This document shows positions 37,965-47,468 of a stretch of 64,000 nt of DNA, piece after piece. The position numbers and the translations under genes are program-made. Positions within the stretch are counted from its first letter, which is position 1, and the number at the start of each line of letters is the position of its first letter. The DNA comes from Caproiciproducens galactitolivorans (lineage in GTDB: Bacteria; Bacillota; Clostridia; Oscillospirales; Acutalibacteraceae): NCBI RefSeq assembly GCF_026672255.1, contig NZ_JAPOHA010000007.1, forward strand, positions 65,291 to 129,290, written 5' to 3'. Below the pieces are notes generated by a model. The model had not been told where the DNA came from. It saw nothing but the letters and a program-made list of their open reading frames with translations, and searched no databases.

Positions 37965-38043
37965 TGTATTCAACTGAAGAAACGCAGGGTCAGCGGACGG
38001 TATGCTGCCCTGCTTTTCTCATTTTACAAAACGGGGGTTAAAT

Positions 38044-38775
38044 ATGAATTCTCTGGCTGCGGCACTTCCGCTCTCTTATTTTTCAGAGTTTCCTCAGAAA
38101 TTCTATGAATCTTTTATTGAAAAGAACCGGTACAAATACATTGTAAACGGACTGGGAAACACGCTGATGATTACTTTCTTTGCAATTATCATCGGCATTG
38201 TTTTAGGAACGATCATCGCTTTGGTTAAGACGGGGCACGCAAACAACCCGAATAAACTGCGGATTTCGAATGCAATCTGTACGGTCTACCTGACCGTCAT
38301 CCGCGGAACGCCAATCGTTGTTCAGTTAATGATTATGTGGTACATTGTCTTTCAGTCACCCAATCTGGATCGTATCCTTGCCGCAATCTTGGCGTTCGGT
38401 ATTAACTCCGGCGCGTATGTTGCCGAAATCATCCGCAGCGGAATTCAGTCTGTGGACAAAGGGCAGACGGAAGCCGGCCGTTCTCTGGGGCTGAGCCAGC
38501 ACGATACCATGGTGAAAATCGTTTTTCCGCAGGCTTTAAAAAATGTACTGCCCGCAATCGGCAATGAGTTTATCGCGCTGGTGAAGGAAACGTCCGTGGC
38601 CGGTTATATCGCGATTCCGGATTTGACAAAGGGCGGCGATACCATTCGCAGCATTACATATGATCCGTTTACTCCGCTGATAGCCGTCGCGGCGATTTAT
38701 CTGCTGATTGTTATGGGTTTGACAACGCTGCTCGGAAAGCTGGAAAGGAGGCTGCACAGAAGTGATTACCGTTAA
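38044..38775 (+). CDS. Amino-acid ABC transporter permease
   Basis: A 243-residue inner-membrane permease of the HisM/GlnP type with about five helices. An N-terminal [18 protein letters not shown] helix and the [13 protein letters not shown] motif are visible, then the EAA loop [24 protein letters not shown] near 141-164, which docks the ATPase. ATG at 38044 follows GGGGG. It is a single permease gene, so it probably works as a homodimer. It overlaps the ATPase gene by 14 bases. Confidence 0.95.
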   Translation: MNSLAAALPLSYFSEFPQKFYESFIEKNRYKYIVNGLGNTLMITFFAIIIGIVLGTIIALVKTGHANNPNKLRISNAICTVYLTVIRGTPIVVQLMIMWYIVFQSPNLDRILAAILAFGINSGAYVAEIIRSGIQSVDKGQTEAGRSLGLSQHDTMVKIVFPQALKNVLPAIGNEFIALVKETSVAGYIAIPDLTKGGDTIRSITYDPFTPLIAVAAIYLLIVMGLTTLLGKLERRLHRSDYR

Positions 38776-39496
38776 AAATCTGCATAAAACCTTTCATACG
38801 CTGGGCGGAGATCTGGATGTTTTAAAAGGGATTGATCAGAATATTGAAAAAGGCGAAAAGGTGGTCATTGTCGGTCCGTCCGGCTCCGGCAAAAGTACCT
38901 TTCTGCGCTGCCTGAACCTTCTTGAGCAGCCCACGGAAGGCGAAATTTGGTTTGAGGGAGAACAAACCAATGCACCGGACTGCAATACCAATCTGCTGCG
39001 CCAGAAAATGGGCATGGTGTTCCAGCATTTCAATCTGTTCCCGCATTTAACGGTGCTTCAGAATATTACGCTTGCGCCGGTTACTTTAAAGCTAAAGACA
39101 CCGCAGGAAGCCGAACAGGCCGCCGTACAGCTTTTGGAGCGCGTGGGCCTTGCCGATAAGGCGGAAGCTTACCCGGTACAGCTTTCCGGCGGACAAAAGC
39201 AGCGTATCGCAATTGTGCGTGCGCTTGCAATGAATCCGGACGTGCTGCTGTTCGATGAACCGACCAGTGCGCTCGACCCCGAAATGGTCGGCGAAGTATT
39301 GCAGGTTATGAAAGAGCTTGCCGCAGACGGAATGACCATGGTGGTGGTTACGCATGAAATGGGGTTTGCGCGTGAAGTCGCTACCCGCGTTCTGTTTATG
39401 GATGACGGGCAGGTTTTAGAGGAAGCGGAACCGCAGGAATTTTTTGAACATCCGAAAAATCCAAGACTTCAGGACTTTTTATCGAAAGTTCTTTAA
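38762..39496 (+). CDS. Amino-acid ABC transporter ATPase
   Basis: A 244-residue ATPase of the GlnQ/HisP class. Walker [10 protein letters not shown] lies near residues 37-45, the Q-loop in [13 protein letters not shown], the signature LSGGQKQR near 140, Walker [15 protein letters not shown] near 162, and the switch histidine in VTHEMGFA. The start is GTG, inside the permease gene, with AAAGGAGG 10 bases upstream. A terminator follows. Confidence 0.97.
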   Translation: MITVKNLHKTFHTLGGDLDVLKGIDQNIEKGEKVVIVGPSGSGKSTFLRCLNLLEQPTEGEIWFEGEQTNAPDCNTNLLRQKMGMVFQHFNLFPHLTVLQNITLAPVTLKLKTPQEAEQAAVQLLERVGLADKAEAYPVQLSGGQKQRIAIVRALAMNPDVLLFDEPTSALDPEMVGEVLQVMKELAADGMTMVVVTHEMGFAREVATRVLFMDDGQVLEEAEPQEFFEHPKNPRLQDFLSKVL

Positions 39497-39522
39497 AAAT
39501 CAATTCGAATATGATAAAATAA

Positions 39523-39551
39523 AGAGCACGGGTTTACCGTGCTCTATTTTT
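39523..39551 (+). terminator. Terminator of the ABC transporter operon
   Basis: AGAGCACGG and CCGTGCTCT form a stem at 39523-39545 around a short loop, followed by ATTTTTG. Confidence 0.87.
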
Positions 39552-39571
39552 GTTAAGGCAGGTATTGCGTC

Positions 39572-40468
39572 ATGCCGGCTGCAATCACGCATTTTTTACA
39601 TGCGCAAAGGGTTTTGAAAGAAATTGAAAAGGACAATCCGAAATTTACGGTTGTACGGGATGCTTTCCTCTGGGGAGCGCAGGGGCCGGATTTCCTTTAC
39701 TGCCATCGCTTTCTGCCCTGGCAGAAAAGCGGCAGCCTGAAAGGATACGGTTCGAAACTCCACCGCGGCAAGCCTTCCAAACTGTTTGCCGCAATGCGGG
39801 AATATTTTGAGGCGTCCGGTCAAAAGGAGATCGTCCGGTCTTATTTATACGGTTTCCTGTGTCATTATTCATTGGACCGGACCGGCCATCCGTTTATCCG
39901 GTTTGAATCTTCCATCCTTCTGGAAAAGGAGCCGGATCAGAATGAAAGCATTCTGCATACCGAAATCGAATCCATCCTCGACGTGATTATCCTTCGCTAT
40001 GAATTGGGTTTATTGCCGGTCGAGTTTCGTTTAAAAAAGACCGTGCCGAAAAACGATGAGGTGCAGGCGCAAATCGCGGATCTATATGCCTTTGTGCTGA
40101 AACGTTTATACGGCCTTGCGGATTCGAATGTTCCGCTGCTGCAGGCCACCTCGGATTGCCGAAAAGCCTTTGGCCTCTTAAATGACCGGACAACGATGAA
40201 AAAAGCGCTGCTGGAGCATTTGGAAAAGCGAAGCGGCAAACGAACCTATTCCGCTCATATCCGAAGCATCAGCGAAGGGGATGGGTTCGATTACGCGAAT
40301 ATTCAGCATTCCCAATGGTGCTGGCCCAGAGACGGCGGAATCAAGCGGAATGAGAGTTTTCTGGAGCTTTACGAGCAATCCGTTGCGGAAAGCGTAAAAT
40401 TCATCGATGATTTTTTTAAAACGAACGATTATGGAAGGATGACAGGGGAAATCCCCTTTTATTATTAA
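39572..40468 (+). CDS. Zinc-dependent phospholipase C family protein
   Basis: A 298-residue protein of the zinc-dependent phospholipase C/S1-P1 nuclease-like group. It starts MPAAITHFLHAQRVL and has the pattern WGAQGPDFLYCHRFLPW near residues 31-47, then GFLCHYSLDRTGHPF near 95-109, with His and Asp residues suited to zinc binding. No signal peptide is seen, unlike secreted phospholipase C, so it is probably cytoplasmic and its substrate is unknown. AAGGCAGG precedes ATG. luxS starts 11 bases after its stop. Confidence 0.88.
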   Translation: MPAAITHFLHAQRVLKEIEKDNPKFTVVRDAFLWGAQGPDFLYCHRFLPWQKSGSLKGYGSKLHRGKPSKLFAAMREYFEASGQKEIVRSYLYGFLCHYSLDRTGHPFIRFESSILLEKEPDQNESILHTEIESILDVIILRYELGLLPVEFRLKKTVPKNDEVQAQIADLYAFVLKRLYGLADSNVPLLQATSDCRKAFGLLNDRTTMKKALLEHLEKRSGKRTYSAHIRSISEGDGFDYANIQHSQWCWPRDGGIKRNESFLELYEQSVAESVKFIDDFFKTNDYGRMTGEIPFYY

Positions 40469-40479
40469 GGAGACACATT

Positions 40480-40938
40480 ATGGAAAAAATAGCGAGTTTT
40501 TGCATTGATCATAATAAACTTTTACCCGGAATTTATATTTCCCGTATTGACGGTGATATTGTAACCTATGATATTCGTATGAGAAAACCGAATGTTCCGC
40601 CTTTTCTCCCAAATGCCGCCATGCACACCATTGAGCATTTGTTTGCAACCTTTGCCCGGAACGGGGAATACAGGGAGCAGGTGATTTATTTCGGGCCGAT
40701 GGGCTGCCGCACCGGATTTTATTTTTTAGTAAGAAACATGGATTATAAAGAAGCTATCCGGCTTATAAAAGACGCTTTCGCGTTTATTGCGGATTTTGAA
40801 GGGGCGATTCCCGGAGCCACAGCCAAAGAATGCGGAAATTATCTGGAACATGACCTGGAAGGCGCAAGAAAGGAAGCGAGGGAATTTCTTCCAAAAATTG
40901 AGGGATGGAATGAGGAAAAGCTTAGGTATTTAAGCTAG
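40480..40938 (+). CDS. luxS: S-ribosylhomocysteine lyase
   Basis: A 152-residue LuxS that splits S-ribosylhomocysteine into homocysteine and DPD, the autoinducer-2 precursor. Metal ligands are present: H49 and H53 in HTIEH, and C118 in AKECGNYLEHDL. The catalytic cysteine is in GPMGCRTGF (C76). AAGGAGAC lies before ATG. It recycles the by-product of MetK-dependent methylation; no mtnN/pfs gene is in the window. No clear terminator follows. Confidence 0.96.
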   Translation: MEKIASFCIDHNKLLPGIYISRIDGDIVTYDIRMRKPNVPPFLPNAAMHTIEHLFATFARNGEYREQVIYFGPMGCRTGFYFLVRNMDYKEAIRLIKDAFAFIADFEGAIPGATAKECGNYLEHDLEGARKEAREFLPKIEGWNEEKLRYLS

Positions 40939-40986
40939 TTCCAAGATATGGAAATAGGCCTTATTTGTTAATTAATTACCAATGGG

Positions 40987-41015
40987 TTGCAAAATTGTTA
41001 CTTTTGTTATATCAT
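40987..41015 (+). promoter_or_regulatory. Promoter of the M23 cell-wall protein gene
   Basis: TTGCAA (40987-40992), 17 bases, TATCAT (41010-41015). A WalR-box-like direct repeat lies just downstream. Confidence 0.5.
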
Positions 41016-41026
41016 AAGTTGAACGT

Positions 41027-41043
41027 ATTACAAACCTGTAACA
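41027..41043 (-). promoter_or_regulatory. WalR-box-like direct repeat
   Basis: On the reverse strand the bases read TGTTAC-AGGTT-TGTAAT, an exact fit to the Bacillus WalR consensus T-G-T-W-A-H, 5 bases, T-G-T-W-A-H. It sits just after the predicted transcription start of an M23/LysM cell-wall gene, the class of gene WalR controls. Confidence 0.45.
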
Positions 41044-41071
41044 ATTTAACTACCCGAAAGGATTTTGTTTC

Positions 41072-42790
41072 ATGCAGCTCCCTCAGCTAATCGATTTGTC
41101 AAACAAATCATGCAGATTTACCTGCCGTGGGGCAACTGAAAATGCAATTGATTTCCTATATATAACCGGCATACAGTCTGTTCGGATTTTAAAACGTGTA
41201 CGCCGCAGGCTATCCCGCTTTTTTCGGCCTTTTACCAACCTTGTTAAATCCTTGTACGCTGCCTTTATCGGCAAGCGTATTGCAGAGTTAAAGGAAGAAT
41301 TTTCATCCATACGGGAAGGTTTTTCCATTGCCCGTAAGAGGATTGAAGAGGCAAAAAAAGTTGGGCTATCCCATGTTTTTCACGAGTATATCATCGTTAC
41401 GGCGAAAAGCTTTATTCGCCATAAAGGCTTTGTGTGCTCTATCCTTAATATAGCGGCCCCGGTCGGCGCGGTTTTCCTGCTTGGATTTACCGTCCAGTAC
41501 TGGACGGGCCTGAACTATGGTTTGATGCTTGCTTACGACGGGAAAGAAGTTGCCGCAATTCAAAATGAAAAGGTTTTCGAGCAGGCGAGTGAAATGGTGA
41601 GCCAGCGCATGGTTCATGATACGGCGGACAGCGATGTCAAAATCAATATTACGCCGACTTTTCATCTTACCGTTGTGGATGCCGGGAGCGTTTCGCCGGT
41701 CAATACCGTTTGCGACAAGATCATACAGCAGTCGAACGGTATTATAGAAGAAGCGAGCGGCCTCTATGTTAACGGCGAACTGGTCGGCGCGGTCAAGAGC
41801 AGCGCGGACCTGCGCTATATGCTTCAGAATATTCTGAATAAGGCAAAAGGAACCGATAACAACGCAACGGCTGCGTTTACGCAGGATGTGGAAACCATAA
41901 ACGGATTGTTTCCGACCACGTCCATTATGAAGACGGAAGCTTTGAATAAAATCATCACCGGGACGTCTAAGTCCCCGGTGACCTATACGGTAAAGGAAGG
42001 AGATACGGTTACCTCCATTGCGAAAGCAAACCATACGACGATTTCAGCGCTCAACAAGATTAATAATAATCAGCTGGGGGACAGCCTGATGCCGGGTGAT
42101 TTAATTAATCTTGAGGTTGCGGTTCCGATGCTGAACGTTCAGCTTGTGAAAACCGTTGATTATCAGGTTCCGCTCTCGTATAAAACCGTTACGATTTCCG
42201 ATGATTCGCAGTACACGGATTACTCCAAACTGAAAACCGAGGGGGTAAACGGGGTACAGAAATGCGTGGATAAAATTTACTATATTAATGGTATGGAATC
42301 GAAGCGGGAAATCATCAGCAGGACAGTCGTAACGCCTTCTGTCGATAAGGTTGTGGTTACCGGTACCAAAAAGCGGCCCGCGATCAGTGACCTTGGGGTC
42401 AGCAGCGGCAGCCTGATGTGGCCGGTGCCGTCCCTGCACACCATTACGACCTACTTCACATGGCGCTGGGGAAGCTTCCATACCGGAATCGACATTTCCG
42501 GCGGCGGTGCTTACGGAAGGACGATTGTTGCTTCGGACGGCGGCGTTGTTATTTCGGCCGGCTGGGACAGCGGCGGTTACGGCAACTGCGTAAGAATCAA
42601 CCACCGAAACGGTCTGGTGACTTTATACGGCCATGCAAGCAGAGTTTTGGTATCGCCCGGGCAGCGGGTAACAAAGGGGCAAGCAATCGCTCTCATCGGC
42701 AGTACAGGAAATTCCACGGGTCCGCATTGCCATTTTGAAGTGATTAAAAACGGTACCAAAGTGAATCCGTTAGGGTATGTCGGCAGGTGA
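41072..42790 (+). CDS. Membrane-anchored M23 peptidase with LysM and G5 domains
   Basis: A 572-residue cell-wall protein. A cytoplasmic basic and helical stretch (1-125) comes first, then one membrane helix (about 127-148, ILNIAAPVGAVFLLGFTVQY), an extracellular region, a LysM domain (about 309-352, YTVKEGDTVTSIAK), a G5-like domain (about 355-435) and a C-terminal M23 domain (about 455-570). The metal motif HTGIDISG and the catalytic HCHFEV are present, so endopeptidase activity is likely. ATG follows GAAAGGATT at 10 bases. The long cytoplasmic N-terminus is unusual for this architecture. It may act in sporulation or cell-wall turnover. Confidence 0.93.
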   Translation: MQLPQLIDLSNKSCRFTCRGATENAIDFLYITGIQSVRILKRVRRRLSRFFRPFTNLVKSLYAAFIGKRIAELKEEFSSIREGFSIARKRIEEAKKVGLSHVFHEYIIVTAKSFIRHKGFVCSILNIAAPVGAVFLLGFTVQYWTGLNYGLMLAYDGKEVAAIQNEKVFEQASEMVSQRMVHDTADSDVKINITPTFHLTVVDAGSVSPVNTVCDKIIQQSNGIIEEASGLYVNGELVGAVKSSADLRYMLQNILNKAKGTDNNATAAFTQDVETINGLFPTTSIMKTEALNKIITGTSKSPVTYTVKEGDTVTSIAKANHTTISALNKINNNQLGDSLMPGDLINLEVAVPMLNVQLVKTVDYQVPLSYKTVTISDDSQYTDYSKLKTEGVNGVQKCVDKIYYINGMESKREIISRTVVTPSVDKVVVTGTKKRPAISDLGVSSGSLMWPVPSLHTITTYFTWRWGSFHTGIDISGGGAYGRTIVASDGGVVISAGWDSGGYGNCVRINHRNGLVTLYGHASRVLVSPGQRVTKGQAIALIGSTGNSTGPHCHFEVIKNGTKVNPLGYVGR

Positions 42791-42857
42791 TTTTCGTAAA
42801 CGTTCTTTTTAAAGTGAAGAAAAAAGCTTTTATTCCTTAGAAAATTAAGGTGAATTA

Positions 42858-42880
42858 CTGGAAATACCCGCTATTTCCAG
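42858..42880. repeat. Inverted repeat upstream of the murA promoter
   Basis: CTGGAAATA-CCCGC-TATTTCCAG is a perfect 9-bp inverted repeat. No T run follows, so it is not a normal terminator. It ends 9 bases before the -35 box. Confidence 0.6.
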
Positions 42881-42889
42881 CGCGAGTTC

Positions 42890-42918
42890 TTGACTTTTGA
42901 AAGTTTGTGTATTATTAT
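42890..42918 (+). promoter_or_regulatory. murA promoter
   Basis: TTGACT (42890-42895), 17 bases, TATTAT (42913-42918). The leader to the TTG start would be about 165 bases. Confidence 0.65.
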
Positions 42919-43089
42919 CATAAAGTATGCAATGATAATTTCTTAATGCTTTTTTTACAGAAATATTTTTCTATTATTAGTAGAATTAATTAAAAAATAT
43001 TTACAATAATTTATTCAATAGAAACGCCATATAATCCGCGTAAAAATGTAATAATATTATTGTTTAACTTTAGATTGGAGCGTGCCGCA

Positions 43090-44373
43090 TTGGACAAGTT
43101 CGTTATTAAAGGTGGCAATCGTCTTACCGGAGAAGTCAACATCAGCGGGGCTAAAAATGCCGCGATCGCGATTATACCGGCAGCAATCCTGGCAGATGAT
43201 GTGTGTATTATTGAAAATGTTCCAAATATAACCGATGTTGCTTCCATTACAAGAATCCTTTACGATATGGGTGCAAAGATACGAAATGTAAACAAATCTA
43301 CTTTGGAAATCGACCCCAGACCGATTCATACCCACATTGCTTCTTACGAACTTGCGCGTCATATACGCGGGTCATATTATTTGTTAGGCGCCTTATTGGG
43401 CAGATTTAACCATGCTGTCGTTACCATGCCCGGCGGATGCGATTTCGGCGTCCGTCCCATCGACCAGCATTTAAAGGGCTTTGCCGCTTTGGGCGCGACG
43501 TATAAACTGGAAGGCGGAATGGTTGACGTCCGTGCGGATTCCCTGAAGGGCGCAAACATTTATCTGGACGTCGTTTCCGTCGGCGCAACGGTCAATATCA
43601 TGCTTGCCGCTGTAAAGGCAAAAGGCATGACCGTTATTGAAAATGCGGCGAAAGAGCCACATATTGTAGACCTTGCCAACTTTTTGAACTCAATGGGCGC
43701 GGATGTCCGCGGCGCCGGTACCGATGTCATTAAAATTTACGGTGTGGACCGCTTGATCGGCACCACGTATTCGATTATTCCGGATCAGATTGAAGCGGGT
43801 ACCTATATGGTCGCTGCTGCTGCAACCGGTGGGGATGTCCTTGTAAAAAACGTAATACCGAAGCACTTGGAGTCCATTTCCGCCAAGCTGGAGGAAATGG
43901 GTGTGCAGATTGAGGAATTCGACGATGCGGTTCGTGTAAGCCGCACGGGTGCCCTCAATAAATGCAACATTAAAACAATGCCGCATCCGGGTTTTCCAAC
44001 CGACATGCAGCCTCAGATTGCGGTGCTGCTTTCCATTGCAAACGGTACCAGTATTATAAACGAAAGCGTTTGGGATAACCGTTTCCGCTATGTGGAAGAA
44101 TTAAAGCGGATGGGAGCGCAGATCTCGGTTGACGGTAAACTGGCGGTAATCGAAGGCGTAGACCATTTAAATGCGGCTCCGGTAAAAGCAACGGATCTTC
44201 GCGCGGGAGCGGCCATGCTGATCGCGGCGCTTGCCGCGGTGGGTACGACACAGATCGAAGAAATCAATCATATTGAACGCGGTTATGAAAATGTGGAAGA
44301 GAAACTCCTTTCCATGGGTGCGGATATCCGGCGGGTTCATATTCCGGAACCGGCGGTTGCTCAGGCAATCTAA
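43090..44373 (+). CDS. murA: UDP-N-acetylglucosamine 1-carboxyvinyltransferase
   Basis: A 427-residue enolpyruvyl transferase, first committed step of peptidoglycan synthesis, which transfers the enolpyruvyl group from PEP to UDP-GlcNAc. It starts DKFVIKGGNRLTGEVNISG with GAKNAA, and the fosfomycin-sensitive catalytic cysteine lies in MPGGCDFG (C117). TTG at 43090 is chosen because the family begins MDKFVI; TTGGAG lies 9 bases upstream, and an upstream in-frame TTG at 43060 lacks a ribosome site. Confidence 0.97.
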   Translation: MDKFVIKGGNRLTGEVNISGAKNAAIAIIPAAILADDVCIIENVPNITDVASITRILYDMGAKIRNVNKSTLEIDPRPIHTHIASYELARHIRGSYYLLGALLGRFNHAVVTMPGGCDFGVRPIDQHLKGFAALGATYKLEGGMVDVRADSLKGANIYLDVVSVGATVNIMLAAVKAKGMTVIENAAKEPHIVDLANFLNSMGADVRGAGTDVIKIYGVDRLIGTTYSIIPDQIEAGTYMVAAAATGGDVLVKNVIPKHLESISAKLEEMGVQIEEFDDAVRVSRTGALNKCNIKTMPHPGFPTDMQPQIAVLLSIANGTSIINESVWDNRFRYVEELKRMGAQISVDGKLAVIEGVDHLNAAPVKATDLRAGAAMLIAALAAVGTTQIEEINHIERGYENVEEKLLSMGADIRRVHIPEPAVAQAI

Positions 44374-44387
44374 ATAAGTAGGACGTT

Positions 44388-44423
44388 CGAAAGGGAATTG
44401 ACGGCGGTCTTTCCCTTTTTTTA
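44388..44423 (+). terminator. Terminator after murA
   Basis: AAAGGGA (44390-44396) pairs with TCCCTTT (44412-44418) across a 15-base loop, within a seven-T run. Confidence 0.6.
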
Positions 44424-44440
44424 TACATAGGGGGCCTTAT

Positions 44441-45235
44441 ATGGCAAGAATATGTCCGCTGTTCAGCGGAAGCAGCGGGAACAGTTATTACATAGGTTCG
44501 GCGTTTGCAGGAATTTTGATTGACGCCGGCAGAACCGCAAAGCAGCTCAATGCGATGCTGGAATTTTGCGGTATTGAATTTGACGCCGTAAAGGCGATTT
44601 TTGTTACACACGAACACTCCGATCACGTAAAGGGATTGCGGGTATTCGCGTCGCGCCGCCATATTCCCGTTTATGCTTCCTCCGGCACGCTGTGCGCGCT
44701 TGAAGAAATGGGATGTATCAACGACAAATTTCCGGCCGATGTGATTGATGAAAAAGGACTGGAATGTGCCGATATGTTTATTAAACCGTTCCGCACTTCA
44801 CACGACAGCGCGGAAAGCGTGGGATACCGTATTCAGACCCGCGACGGCCGCATTGTGGGGTTTTCCACCGATCTGGGGATATTCTCCGATTCGGTGCGAA
44901 GGGAACTGACGGGAGCGGATCTGGTGGTATTGGAGTCCAATCATGATGTCGGTATGCTGCAAAACGGGCCTTATCCGTACCCGCTGAAACGAAGAATTCT
45001 GTCGGATACGGGTCATCTTTCCAATCAGGCGTGCGCCAACGAGCTTTATGGACTTGCGCAGGCCGGGACAACCCGTTTTGTACTTGCGCATCTCAGTTCC
45101 GAAAATAATACACCGGAACTTGCGTACCAGACTTCGCTCTGTTCTCTTTCTCTGGCGGGACTGAAAGAAGGAGTGGATTATCAGCTTTTCGTTGCTCCAA
45201 AGGAGAATACCGCGGGAAAAGTTATGATTTTTTAG
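44441..45235 (+). CDS. WalJ/YycJ-like metallo-beta-lactamase-fold hydrolase
   Basis: A 264-residue metallo-beta-lactamase-fold protein. It starts CPLFSGSSGNSYYIG and has the metal motif THEHSDHVKG near residues 52-61, then LSTDLG-like and DTGHLSNQ stretches. Relatives (YycJ/WalJ) sit in walRK operons of Bacilli and are linked to coordination of cell division and DNA replication; many act as exonucleases. Here it lies between murA and rlmH, without walRK nearby. GGGGG precedes ATG. rlmH follows after 8 bases. Confidence 0.9.
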   Translation: MARICPLFSGSSGNSYYIGSAFAGILIDAGRTAKQLNAMLEFCGIEFDAVKAIFVTHEHSDHVKGLRVFASRRHIPVYASSGTLCALEEMGCINDKFPADVIDEKGLECADMFIKPFRTSHDSAESVGYRIQTRDGRIVGFSTDLGIFSDSVRRELTGADLVVLESNHDVGMLQNGPYPYPLKRRILSDTGHLSNQACANELYGLAQAGTTRFVLAHLSSENNTPELAYQTSLCSLSLAGLKEGVDYQLFVAPKENTAGKVMIF

Positions 45236-45243
45236 GGGAAGCT

Positions 45244-45723
45244 ATGCTGAACGTAAAAATTATTTGTGTTGGAAAATTAAAGGAAGCCTATTGGCGGCAG
45301 GCCTGCGCGGAATATGAAAAAAGGCTTCATGCATTCTGCACTTTTTCCATTCATGAAATTCCGGAATGCCGCCTGCCGGACAGTCCGTCCCAGGCGCAGA
45401 TTACCGCCGCATTGCAGACAGAAGGAGAGAAGATTCTTTCTGTGGCTGGAAATTCATCTCTGTTCGCGCTTTGTATTGAAGGCCGCTTGCTTTCCTCGGA
45501 ACAGCTTGCCGAAAAAATAAACGGTCTTGCAGTGAACGGAACCAGTACGATTTCTTTCATTATCGGAAGTTCCTTCGGGCTTTCCGAAGAATTAAAGAAA
45601 AAAGCCGATTTTAAATTATCCATGTCGCCGATGACTTTTCCGCATCAGCTCGCGCGTGTAATGCTTTGTGAACAGGTATACCGTGCGTTTCAGATTAACA
45701 GTCATGGAAAATATCATAAATAA
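45244..45723 (+). CDS. rlmH: 23S rRNA pseudouridine-1915 N3-methyltransferase
   Basis: A 159-residue SPOUT-family methyltransferase. It starts LNVKIICVGKLKEAYW and has ISFIIGSSFGLSEELK near residues 101-116 and the C-terminal FPHQLARVMLCEQVYRAFQI, both typical of RlmH (knotted SAM-binding site). It modifies helix 69 of 23S rRNA. GGGGAAGCT precedes ATG. It has the common WalJ-RlmH neighbour relation of Firmicutes. A long bidirectional terminator follows. Confidence 0.97.
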   Translation: MLNVKIICVGKLKEAYWRQACAEYEKRLHAFCTFSIHEIPECRLPDSPSQAQITAALQTEGEKILSVAGNSSLFALCIEGRLLSSEQLAEKINGLAVNGTSTISFIIGSSFGLSEELKKKADFKLSMSPMTFPHQLARVMLCEQVYRAFQINSHGKYHK

Positions 45724-45770
45724 AAAACCGGCTGGATTTTCAGAATTTCTGAATTTCCAGCCGGTTTTTA
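45723..45770. terminator. Bidirectional terminator between rlmH and gdhA
   Basis: AAAAACCGGCTGGA (45723-45736) pairs with TCCAGCCGGTTTTT (45756-45769); an inner TTCAGAA/TTCTGAA stem extends it. A and T runs on either side serve both converging genes. Confidence 0.92.
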
Positions 45771-45788
45771 TATGCAAGTAAATTTGAG

Positions 45789-47132
<1,344 letters not shown>

Positions 47133-47358
47133 CTATATAAAATTTAGGAAACGATATTATTCAAAGCATAATACCTTTTTCAATTGAATAGTTTAGCACA
47201 TTAAATTGTATATTTCAATATTTTTTTGCTGATTTTTCCTAAAAATAGCTTCTGATTTGCAAGATTCAAACTTGAATACTGCAAAAAGACGGAAAATCAT
47301 CGGTATCAATAAAAAATTTGTGCATAAAAATGAAATGAACCTTTCAATTCAAAAATGA

Positions 47359-47387
47359 TTGACACGTAATGCCAAATAGAATAGAAT
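47359..47387 (+). promoter_or_regulatory. glnA promoter
   Basis: A perfect TTGACA (47359-47364), 17 bases, TAGAAT (47382-47387). Transcription would begin near 47394. Confidence 0.8.
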
Positions 47388-47410
47388 ATAACTAATATCA
47401 AATTACGATG

Positions 47411-47454
47411 ACAAGGAGGTTTTCGCAAAAGACCAGCCTTGTTATTTTATTTTT
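47411..47454 (+). terminator. Terminator-like hairpin in the glnA leader
   Basis: ACAAGG (47411-47416) pairs with CCTTGT (47437-47442). An inner stem GGTTTT (47418-47423) pairs with AAGACC (47429-47434), using one wobble, around CGCAA. TTATTTTATTTTT follows. The 5' arm holds AAGGAGGT with no start codon at normal distance. It lies between the promoter and the glnA ribosome site GGGGAGGTG. Confidence 0.6.
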
Positions 47455-47468
47455 GGGGAGGTGTCGGT

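Larger units (their letters stand above)
42791..43089. other. Intergenic region before murA
   Basis: A 299-base AT-rich gap. It holds a 9-bp inverted repeat (42858-42880), the murA promoter (42890-42918) and a long AT-rich leader. There is no clear terminator for the M23 gene and no small gene with a ribosome site. Confidence 0.5.

Noticed and set aside
47394-47454. Canonical ANTAR double-hexaloop RNA motif in the glnA leader
   Set aside because: Only one strong hairpin is present, with a loop of about five bases lacking the A1/G4 pattern. A possible upstream stem has just three pairs.
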